Below, piece after piece: positions 50,801-62,800 of a stretch of 64,000 nucleotides of DNA. The DNA comes from Parambassis ranga (Eukaryota > Chordata > Actinopteri > Ambassidae). Where the stretch lies: positions 17,975,006 through 18,039,005 of the forward strand of contig NC_041039.1 of NCBI RefSeq assembly GCF_900634625.1, read 5' to 3'. The notes under the pieces were generated by a model, which worked only from the letters and a program-made list of their open reading frames with translations, made no database searches and was not told the DNA's origin. Both the position numbers and the translations under genes were made by a program. The first letter of the stretch is position 1. Each line of letters opens with the position of its first letter.

Positions 50801-53800
50801 AAACCAAAGGGGTGGATCTTAACCTGTAAGAAGTATCACAGTCATGGAAGTGTTTGTGGCATTGTAAGAAACACCTCATTTGTTGAAATAATAATCTTCA
50901 TTCATCTTCTAGCCTCTGCTTTACTTGTGTTTTTTTGCACAGCCTTGGGAACAAGAAAGGGTTATTATGTTATTACATTGCGGGTTCGTGTGCCCAATTC
51001 TGCACGAAGGAGCTTGATACTAAAGTCATTTTTACGTGACCTCTTGGAAGCCTCTGAGAAATCCTAACATGATGACTCTGTGTTTCCGTAAGCTTCCCAT
51101 CAAAAGCACAGTGGTATCCTCAATGAGGGGAAAGCATCAGCTAACAGCTGGGCCTCAATGTACTCACAGTGAACCTGAGGTGAAACCACAACCGCATACT
51201 CATCTTTAACATTTCATCCAGGCTAAAGCCAACGGCCACAAAACAGGTTGACTTTGATTGCCTACCATACCACCTGAGATTCATATAAATAAACATGGGA
51301 ACGTTTTCAACATGCTGCAGCTGACAATTTGCGCTGTGACTGGGTTGCAAGGTCATGTCATCTGAGGCCTGAGTAGAACTTCCAGTTGTATCACTGAAAA
51401 AAGGTTTGTGGTTGTGAGATATCTCACCACAGGGTGCAAAGGTGACCCCACTGGTTTATACAGTTACCATCAAACAAACAGCTGCACAATCTGTCCGCTC
51501 TCCAAAACATTCCGCCGCACCATGAAGTAGCCCCTTAAGTAGAAAATAGCCTTAAATAAATGCATGCTAGTAGCAGAGACACCGCCACAAAACAAAGTAA
51601 AGCAAATGCCAGGAGGCATTTGTCATCCTTCATGGCCACGAGGTCTGCAGTATTGAAGGGTTACATGTAAACAGTACAATTTCAGGGTTTTTTGGTTTCT
51701 ACAACTCAGCGAGGAAGTGTATGACAAAATCCAAAATGAACGGGTTTAACACCAGAGACAAATGAAAAGTATGCATTGGCCTCACCACAGTATTGTATAA
51801 TGACACGCTGGTTGTGGCGCTATGCATGCTCACTGCAGTGAAACCATTGGAGAGCATCCAGGTGGTTTACAAAGTTCCAGTATACAAAGAGGGCACTGGA
51901 GGGCATTCTTCAGTATCATCACAGCTCCAGCTCCGATATGTTTTGCATCTGCATTCTGAGTGCTGCTGGCATAAATATAAACAGAGCAAAGAGTGGTTTC
52001 TTGTTCAATGACTCTTTCTTTACTGCCTGAAAGATTTTCTCCAAAACGTCCATAAAAGCTAGAGGGCATGCCAGAGAAACTGCTAACTAGCTCCCTTGTT
52101 ACCCCATTAGTAAAACAACCAATTTCAGTTTTGATAACTTGTCAGTGTGGCTGAAATATAATCCTCTCAAATTGCCAGGCATAACAACATAACTAACTCT
52201 ATGAGTAGAGAGTGCACAGGCCCCTCAGGGAGCAGATCTTTGTCACTGGTACACGGATGGTCAGCGTGTGTCAGGCTGTCCAAACACAACCCTGACCACT
52301 CCAAAGAGGGGCTGGGATCCACGAGCACCCCTTTGCCCTGAAAGGCCAGCTTGTGTGGCTTGATATTTTAAGGTCAATTAACAGTGATGGGTCATTGTTG
52401 GACAGTGCCACTCACTGGGTGGTGACATCACTGAAAAGTAGCCCCCGGGGAATCGGCTGGTTCTTTTCTTGGACTATGCTGTTTAAGCAGTTGTGGGCCA
52501 GAGCAGCTGAAATGACATAACATGCACCATTATCTTCACCACAACCTTTGCACTACATTACAAGTGACCTTTCAAAGCAAAGAACCATAACTAAGAGGCA
52601 TAAAATAGACTTGAATGCAGACTACATGGAAAGGATATGAAATGAAAAACTGCTTTGTTTGCTTTTTAAATCCAGATTATTTATTATACTCTACCTCCAC
52701 ATTATAAATGGAGTAAAGTACACAACATGATTGAGTTTTTAAGGTACTTTGCTATCTGTTTTGGCATGCCACATTTCAAAAAATGCATTCATTTAACATT
52801 TTGAGTGGTTAACTAAACAAAGTTGGATTTTTTTAAAGCACAGTGCCTGAAAGCAAAGAGCATAAATGAAATACATTACTAATCCGTAGGAGATAAGTGC
52901 ATCATGATGAGTTATTAAGACATTTTTATTGCAAGTAATATGTACTGTATGTGTTCACACCAGTGTCTTATTGACTGTGTATGTGGCATGCATCACTATC
53001 TCTTCATCAGTACGTATACGTTTGCGGCAGACCACCCGAGGGGGAGCGTTGCGTGTTTGGCTGTGGGGTTGTCAACCGGAGGAGACCCTGTTTTGATTAG
53101 CCACACTAATCTCTAGACAAGAATTCCTTATGGGCTGGGCGCACTCTGGTGGGCCCGCCGCTGCCATGTCATGATTCATCCAAATGACAGCCACTCAAAC
53201 TGGAGGAGCTAGTCTGTCTGCTTATCTACAAGGCTGTCCTTAGCTCCTCACAAGTGCGGCCACAAGCCAGAGCCACAAGCTCGGCTGGCTCAGACGCAGT
53301 CATGTCTCACACAGTGGGCTCACATTCCACCGGCCGCTGTGGATGGCAGCACCATGACTACCTGCACAGAGACAAACTGTCCGTTTCCTCTTCTTTTATT
53401 CATCTAGCCGGCTTCCTTGCTGGCTGGCAGCACTGCCAGTGGCAATGCAAAATATATTTTTTTTCATTGAGCAGTAAATAAACCACAAAGGCATATTCTC
53501 ACCTGTATTAAAAAAATGAATGGAACTTAGCTGTGGTGTCTTAGACTTTCAGTTCCTCTAGAGGATGGGTATGATTTATGAACTGAAGATCTGTTGCTGT
53601 CCAGTAAGATAAACAGAAATACTACATAATAAAATCAATTTCTCCCAAACTAGACAGCTGTGATTAATGGCTCCATCCTTGACAAATAATTACTCATGAA
53701 GAGGAGTGAAGTTGGACTCCACCAGGGGACGCCTAAATATGCGCTGACTGTTTAATTCCACAGTTGGCTACTGATTGTAAATCAGAATGGATTTACACAC

Positions 53801-56800
53801 AGCGATAGTAGTCAAGGTTGAGTAAAGACACAAGTTACTGGTGTGCAACATTTCCATCCATAAAACATCCATCAACAAGCACTAAGTATTTGTTAATGCA
53901 AAGCTGAAAGAATGCATGCTCATTAAAACTGATCTGGATAAATGAAAAATTAAAAAGGAGGACCAGCGTTTAATGTGGGAGATAATCAAACAAGGGAACC
54001 AGCAACATTTTTGGACTCACTTCCACAGCACCAGTGTTTTCTAAAATAGGGCTCATCTGTCTACCTACCGACTGCCAGAATGAATCATCCCACTATCAGT
54101 TCAATTCAAACAACCTGTTTATAATTAAAAGTGGATGTAGCCTGAGTAACGCATTCCAGCCATGTTTATATATCCAAATGAGTGTAATGGTGTGTCACAG
54201 GCTGTCTTTGTTGGAAATAAACATCACTTTGGTGGTTTTAATGTGTGTGTCTACACCTGTAGGGTGGTCTCTCCTGTGCTCTTGTGGTTGTCATGGGGAA
54301 TTTGTAAGACTCTGATTGGTTCTGATCATGTTTTCCAAGTGCTGATGGATGGTTGTGTTTGCACAGATGCGTTAGGCTGTCGAGGTTGTCATCCAGATGT
54401 GACAGTGCTGGTAAAGCCAGTGATGGATGACCGGGAAGTAGGAAAGAGTTGTGTGGCTCTTGTGCTGTGGTGTGCTGCTGTTAGCCAATACTGTATGGTG
54501 CATGTGTGTGTGTGCATGCATGTGTGCATATACTGCATGGCTATGTGTGCAGCCAACTGTTTTTCAAATAGAGTGTAAGCGAGTGGAACGGAAAAGAGTG
54601 TCAGCCAACCAAACCTTTCAGGAATCACTTTTTCAAGTTAGCTACAGATTCTGAGGATTGCTAATTGCCTCTTTTGTCCCTTTCAATAACACAAAAAGTG
54701 TCCAAAAATAATGACCAAAGTTAGTTTGACTTCACACACTTGTTCATTAGTGGAGCCTCAATGTCTGCTACTCTTCACATCCCACCACTCTGTAATACCA
54801 CTGTTGGAGCCACAGGAGATACTGGAAACTAAGCTTCCTGAAGTGACACGTCAGCCAGCCTCATACAATGGTTACGCAACAGCAGCATCTGCGGGCCAAA
54901 GCACCAGCAGCACAACCCTGTAAATAAAACCAAAAGAGGGCCTTCATCGCACCATGGACGCCACACTTCACAGTGAGTAGTCAGTGACCAAAGGCTCCAG
55001 TGCACAGGGCCTCAATTTGGATCTGCGATGGGCAACTGGTGCTAACATGCAAGAGCTGCATCCAATAAGCATCCAATGGGTTTGGGAGAGAAGTGGCTCC
55101 TCACAAACAGGCCTTTCATGTGGTTGTCAGTTTAAGTGCTCTAATGCTCGGCGAGACACTGAGGCCTAGCGTGGGGAAATGGAACAATACATTTAACCAC
55201 ATGAAGCACAGCGCCCAGGATTACTTCTCCACATATTTTCTCTCTCTCTTTCATTGAATTACAGTCTCTCACTTTGTCTTTCTCTCTGCAATTTCATTCT
55301 CTTTCCTTCCCTTGCACACACACACACACACACACACACATTGCCCCTGCAAATGAGCGCCGCTATAAACAGGGAATTTCTTTTAAATCCTCTTTAGACA
55401 CATGCACACAGACACACACACACACAGTCGATGATATATTACAAAATAAGGCTTATCACTCGTGCAGAATTACACCATTGTGCATTCCAATGAAAACATA
55501 CCATTATAAGACAGGACAATATAATTATAACTTCTTCTACTGTGATTTATGTGAATTATTTCTGGTGATAAACACTTTTCTCTCATGTGTCTGTGTGAAG
55601 TTGGGTGTGTTTGATAAGCACACATCTGTTTCTGCAAGTGTACAAGAGAGGAACACTTGCGTGCACCCTTAACCAGTGACAGCCACACACTGTCTCCTCC
55701 TGCCTCACTCCCTCCTGCTCTGTAAAGACAGATGTGCATACTGACAAGACTATCCCTTCATCCATCATTACAAGAAGACGAAACTGTCCTTCCACTACCA
55801 GCCTGCATGCATCTGAGCATACAACCAACACAAAAACACCTAGGCATGCCCAACAATGTGTCATCCTCGGGCTGAGAACACCCTCATTCTCCCGAGGACA
55901 TGGCTCAGTTCAGCTCGCCTACAGGCACGCAGCAGCTTCGGGTCAACACCAGACTAAAGGATGGGACTGGCTTGTACCCAAACATGTGTTGTTGTTAAAC
56001 ACCACCAGTGATGGTATCTGCTGCTCCTACTTGCAGGGCTCTTATTTATCATGGTGGCAGTCACTGAACAGGTAGTTATGATGAACTGCCTGTCAACTGT
56101 GATCCCTCATGCATCTGAGTACACAAGTGTGGATTTATACTCTCCATTCCTGTACATTCAGGCCACCATAACTTATTGTGGAAAGTAATGATCTTTGGGG
56201 ATAAGCATAGCCGTGGATAAGGGAATTAAATGGTACTTTGTTTAACCACAAGACTGTGAAAACTGATGCCAAACATTTGGTGAGACAGAAACAGGCCTTC
56301 GTCTGTCTCACAGAGCCACTCAGAGGACAGCTCTCCACACACAGACACACAACAGTCCTCGTGGCAATGATGACAGCTACATGATGCTACCACGCTGCAA
56401 AGACCATAACAGCCTGTGTCAGATGTACTTATGTCAAGGAGTCCCGACATTCTTTTTGTACCTTTTTAAGTCACACATGTGCATTTGATTTATAATAAAA
56501 TAAATATATTTCAACATGAGATCTGAGTTCAGCAAAACCACCTCCTTTGTCAAAAAGAAAATGCAATTTCCAGTCGCAGAGGCCATCGGGTGGTGCACTC
56601 TGCATGTTATAACACTGTGATTATCAAAATGTGCCAGGTTGGCTTAAAGTAAAATCACTATACTTACCCACATACATTCCATTCTCTATTCGCTTAATGA
56701 TGTCAAAGGCATTCTCCACGTTGCCTTCCAGGATGTTAAAGTTGACGTCGTAACTGCCTAAGTGATAGGACCCGTAAGCCGGCACCGTTGTTTTCAGGAA

Positions 56801-59800
56801 AACAATCTCTGTTGGAAGATAACAATTAGACACAAAAAAGCCTTTGGAGCCTAACGTCTCATTATGCCAAGCTAAACCTGTGCCAACTCCTCTTGTTTTT
56901 CTCCTTTTAACAGAAAGACAATAAAATGGGAGACGGAAGGACGTCTGTGTTTATCGTACACTGAGGGGGTCACAGAGAGGTTGAGGCTTCTCTGTGCTGT
57001 TGTTCAGCTAAAGGCCCTCAAGTCCTTTACACCCCAACTTGGAGCTTATGAGAAATGACAAGAGCTTAACTCCCCGTGACGTTGAGCATGAGTGTGTCTG
57101 AGACATGGGCTGTATGCTGGCCAATAGATGCTTGTCAGCTGTCTCTGCCTGCAAATGATTACCGTGGTTACTTATATTCAACCAGTATGGCACTTACACT
57201 TCAGTGAAGGCCAGCCAAGCTCGGACTGCATAGAAGAGCATCGCGGAATAGCTAATTTGGGGGTCAAGGGTAGTCATACGGATTCTGACAACTGCTGGGA
57301 ATTGCAGTTGATGGGAGTGCAGAGATTTAATGGGAAAAAGCTGAACAAAAGAAAAAAGTAGAGCACCAAAAAAACACACACATTGTCATACTGTCCTCCT
57401 ATTTGTTGATCCGCAAGACTCCCAGGAAATATTTGCTTCCTTGCTAAGAGGGAAGAGGATTGATATGTTTTTGGCTTAGGAAAGTCAGCCAATAAGGTCA
57501 AAAATGTATGTAGTACTTCAGTGTCGGGTAACAGACAGTTCTTACAGTTGTCTCAGCATCATCTCAGTCTCAGGGGGCATATTATCCGAGGAGGACAATG
57601 AGGACATGGTATGCATGGTGAAAAAGAAGGTTGCTGAATTCAGCTGTGGCAGAGAGAGCCTGGAAGATGACCCTCACCCCCGTCAGTACATCGCTGCTCT
57701 ATTCAGCCGACTGGTCATCCTCAGACTACAACCTTGTCCTTAAGGTGAAGACATTCTTGCATTTTGATAAACCTGATTTCTACTGAGAAAGGATTTGTAT
57801 ATTTTACAATTTCTGGACAAAGTATGTAAATGTAATGTAAGACAAAAATCAAATCAATCACACCTGGCAGAAACTTAGTGTAAGAGTTGCTTCTGTTGTT
57901 AACATATGAATGTTTTTGTCCCTTTAGTCACTTTTTGTTCTTGCCTGGATTAAAACATGTTTTGTATGACTGAAAGGGAAAAAGGAACTGGTACCCTCTG
58001 GCCTGGTGAGTTCTCTGAGGGTGGGCAGGGATATGAAGGTGTGGGACACTGAGTGTGTGGGATTCTGGATACAGGCAATGTCGTTGGCTTGACAGGACTT
58101 CATGCAGCGGATGGTGTCAGACCGTTGAAGCCTCTGCATTCTGAAGAACAGAGCAAACATACACACCCAGAAAAAAAAGAAAAAGAAAACACAAACACAC
58201 ACATGGCCTCTGACCTTTAGGTACCATCTTTTTAAAGACTTCACAGTCAACCACTATTTGGTTTCTAAAGCTCACAATAACAGGGCATCATTGGGTGCAG
58301 CCCACTGCAAGAACTCAGTGGGACAACTCCAATGGCCGCTACACAAACAATATCTGAACAAGACAGCAGGGGCACTGGATATAGCACTCAACATCAAAAA
58401 CAATCAAATTCTATGTGGTTTGGAAGAATAATAAACCAACAATGGCCAAAGCTCATGCAGCAGCCAAACTCTGTAGCTTGTGGAGACTGCCATTGATGCT
58501 TTTCTGACGCACTATTTCAAGCTGTGTGGGAAATGAATTACTACACTCACGGAGAATGATCCACAACCTGCTCAGGAAAATATTTGGATTTGCGGAGCAT
58601 CCCCGGCTTCACATCAGATAATCTCTCGAGGAGGATTTATGGGGCAAGGGAGTGTTCTAAAAGACTCCTAAATTGTGAGGAACATGACTAGACAACTCCC
58701 CAGCCTCTCCCCAGGGCAGCTCTCATCCTATTATTTAGGGCTTTGTTTATTCCACAGACTAATCAGTGACAGGTCGGAGGGGAATGAAGGGCCCACGCTT
58801 GCTCCTAAAGCGAACGCCACCTGAAGCATTGCCATTCACTACCTGTCTGCTACAGGAGGCTTTGAGAGAGGTTTCTAAGGCATTAACAACCTCATAAATC
58901 AGCACTTTCCCTTTGAGGGACTTATGATCAAGAGGGGGAACTTTGGAAACAAAATAAAAGCTTTGATTATGACATTCAAGATGTTAAACTGAGACTCGGC
59001 CTTCACAAAGGAGACAAGTCAGAACATGGTTATATTGGGTTATGAAAACATCCAAGTTGCCATGTGTAAGTCCAGTTAATGTGCGTGGCAGCCTTATAGC
59101 CACATTGTGAGTCATGGGCCGTGGATCTCTGGCGCTCCTCGGGGGACCTATCTGCTGCAGCTCAAAGCGCAGGCCCAGCTTGGGTTGCAGGGCTTCTTTC
59201 ATGGAGAGTGAGGAGAGAAGCCCCTGACAAAAAGTCAAGCCACCACTGGGTAGGGGCTTGTAATTAGCAATTAGCGGGTGGGTCCAAGTTTTGCTTTGGC
59301 CCAGGCCAAACCCACAAAATGTTCTCCTAGTTTATAATGCCACGGCCTGAGCTGCAGAAAGACCCGAGCGGGGCTCTAGAGGACGAGGTGAAAGCTGTTG
59401 GGTTAGAGAGTAAATTTACGAGAAGATAATGACCGAGGCTGAACTGCCCCTTTTTACACACACTTCAAAGTCAGGGCAGCAACGAAAGGTAATTACAGTT
59501 CTGTGTGTGTTGGTGCATCTGCACCAAAAACACCTCTTTATGTTCACTTGTGAATATGTCCATGCAAAACATGCTAGTGTATATGTGTATGTCATGCACA
59601 CGCACATGCACACTAACATATGCACGTCTCCTTCATCTCCCCATGCCTCACGTGGCCCTGCCCAGGAGAAAAACCCCAATACTTTCAGACCAGAAAGAAA
59701 AACAGACTTTTTGGATGAAAGTCCTCTGGTCAAGCGTAGGGCCTTTTATTTTTTTGGTAATTATTATTTATAGTCGGCACATTGATAACGCCCCAACACA

Positions 59801-62800
59801 AACACTGCAGGGCATCATTCATTTTGTGCGCGGTGATGTTGCTGTACCACAAATTGTTCAGACCACCGGCCAGAGCCCAGAGCCCCATAACTCAATGTCA
59901 AAGGGGAGGAAAAAACTCCTGTGCGCCACTATGCTCTTATTTTAAGGATATCCCCACTAGGGACCAAGTGCATCCTTACTGGCCTGACAGCTCAGGACAG
60001 GAGGAACCTGGGACATCTGAATTTACAGTTATTATAAGCCACAGCCCTCGGGCAGCAGCCTCACAGCATGTCAAACTATTTATACTCTCTCCTGCTGGTG
60101 CACATTTCCCTCTCCTTTGCCACTGCATCCCATCGCGTGTCACATACTCAGCCTTCGTTTGGATTATCTGTCTGCTTTGGGGTTTACACCCGCAGTATGC
60201 AGTGGAAATCTGTGCATTTCACATTAAGCCCAAAATGTAATGGGAGCTAAAGAGCATGTGCATGAAAATAGCTGCCACAGAAAAGATGTAGCTGGCGTGC
60301 ACGGCTACTGACGTTTGGGAAGCGGGATTGTTGCAACAATCTGGTTCATGGCTGGAATTTGAAGGTATGGAACTACTTTACTGACCCTATAAATAGTGTG
60401 ATTTCAGGGTGTATGCATTAATTTTTTTTGTTTAAAAATATTTCTGATGCAGAGGGATATTTAAAATAAATCAAACAATAATTAATAACCATATTATTAT
60501 ATTTTCAGATTATATGTATTAGAGGACCCTATATCATACCCTGGATTATTTTCCACTCATATCACTGAATGCACTCTTACATGCATATAACAGGAGATTT
60601 GCATGCATCGTTGCCTTTTACTGAAACTGTTGGAATAATAGTAATATGAAACTATGTGAGGGGAAATCTTCATGCCTCCATCTGTGATTTGGCCACACAT
60701 TCCAACTGCTCCCTTCGCTGTATTTGATTAAACCCCACAATGCACCATTATCAAAAACTGGATTTGACTTGAACATGTGTTATTTCTATTTCAGTTTTAA
60801 TAGAAAACTGTTCATCCAACACATAAACCATAAAATACTGCAAAAACGTCAGACTTTATCATGCAACCATCATCAAGTTACACTCAGTCGTAGGCAGACC
60901 TGGGTTGTTACCATTTCGTGACTTAGCCTGATCTAGAACGCCACCTACAGTAGTGTCTGTGACAATGCGTCAACTCATTCAGCTGGATAAAGATTCGAAA
61001 GTTTAGTGTTTAAAGAGTTGACTAAGTAAAATGCTACAAAACTAAAAATGGTGCTTCTTTCCTCTGATGTGTGTTTATTGCATGTTTTGATATGCAGTCT
61101 TAAAAAATGATGTGTCATGTTTAACCTTCATTCATTTGGCACCTGTATTTGTTAGTGGTCGATACATATACAGTTGTACAATCTTTTATAGATTAAATGC
61201 TACAGTAGTCGAGATTGCATCACCATGCTTTACTAACAACATAACATAGGAGCGCCTTGCAGGTGTTTTGTGATATTAGACAGTTAAAATGACACATCGT
61301 TTTTAAGAGTGTAGCAATTTCTGTAAGCTCCTGTGCTTATTCTAGTAGGGGATTATAAGGTACTCTGGGCTCCTCCTGGGTAACAAACACCATCACTTTA
61401 GCCATGTATGTGGTGACTGTGCCGTAGCGACGCAACCTCAACTCCAGAGACAGCTCAAAGTCCTGCGGTTTGTTGATGAGCTTTGCCACAGACATCACAC
61501 CACCATTGGGCATCCGATCAGCCTTGAAGAAACCGCCCTCGTTGCCAGCGAGGATGGCAATCTGGATGTCGTCTCCGGGCACGGTGTGGGAGGGGCCCAT
61601 GCGGAAGATGTTGGTGAGGACGGGGATGTTGGTGGGGAAGGTGAGGTGGTAGTAGGTTATTCTCAGGGGCATGGTCAGGCACTCGACAGAGTCATTGCAA
61701 AGCAAGCGTTCACAGCGACTGCAAAAAGAGAGGAGAGTGGAGCGGGGCAGGGCAGAACAAAACACAGGCACAGAGAGAAAGAGAGACCGGGTGTGAATTT
61801 CATTTGCCGTGCAAGGCATGCAGTGAAAGAAACGTCACTTTCAGCAGCCTAATGCCAGTTATGGTGCCCTCTGTGGAGGAATCATGCAAGAGGTGCTTTG
61901 TCAATGGTGAGGATACAATGTGTGCCAAACCTGAGACTGAAACAAATATCAGTATGCATTTCATCAACCTAAAACAACAGAACATGCTACAGCCAGCATT
62001 GAGCATACTGGACATGCAGGGCCTTGAACCATTCATACAAATCAGGGTTGGTTTGAAAAAGCCTGAGACTGATGTACCTGAACACAGCCCTTGCTCTGTG
62101 AGGCCTTCTGTGTAACCGTCTAATAATCTTCGTATTTTTTTTGACACACATACAGATTTTGATGATTAACACAGTGATTCAGATACTCACGTCTCTCCGA
62201 CGCGTCTGTAGTTGTTCGGACACTCAAAGGACAGACACCTGAATCCTCCCTGTACATTGAAGCAGCTCTGATTTTCTGTGCATGTGTGCGTTCCTGTCAC
62301 ACATTCATCAACATCTGGGAGACAAAAAGTGTTAAAAAAAAAGTTTTCAAAAACATTCACAACAATGTGATAAATACCAAGATTACACGAAGGACCACTT
62401 CCCCACAATTTCCCCATTGTGGGACTAATAAAGGTTTCTTAATCTTAATCACCCTGGCAGTTGCGTCCATTTAACGCCAAAGTATAGCCATTCACAGGAC
62501 AGGAACAGTGGAAGCTACCAGGGTTGTTGTGACAGCGATAGGCGCAAATGTGACCTCCAGTGGGCAGGGCACATTCATCTATGTCTGAAAGGATCACACA
62601 AATACAGAGGAAAGAGTCAAACCAGAGAGCATCCAGTCTCTTAGAAAACTACTGCATTTATTTACCTTCACAGGTCATGCCATCTATGTCACTGAGCTGG
62701 TAGCCACGGCGACAGTAACACTGGTAGGAACCATACACGTTGGCGCACTCTTGACTGCATGGGTTGCTCTCACACTCGTTCAAGTCTGCACACAGACACA

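Larger units (their letters stand above)
47877..56667 (-). other. fbln1: 8.8-kb fbln1 intron between D exons 2 and 3
   Basis: The intron begins GTAAGT and ends TTTTAG on the minus strand. It contains the SINE at 48531-48730, CA repeats near 55.3 kb and repeat-free GC-balanced stretches such as 53010-53420. No additional fbln1 exon was found inside. Confidence 0.8.

Noticed and set aside
59782..60240. 152-codon plus-strand frame
   Set aside because: It overlaps another long frame in a different phase. It shows no recognised domain and lies in an fbln1 intron.
61642..61660. let-7-like motif (TGAGGTGGTAGTAGGTT) on the plus strand
   Set aside because: It is antisense to the fbln1 C exon and encodes part of its conserved TYYHLTF segment. 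It lacks the exact let-7 seed spacing, and no hairpin partner was seen.
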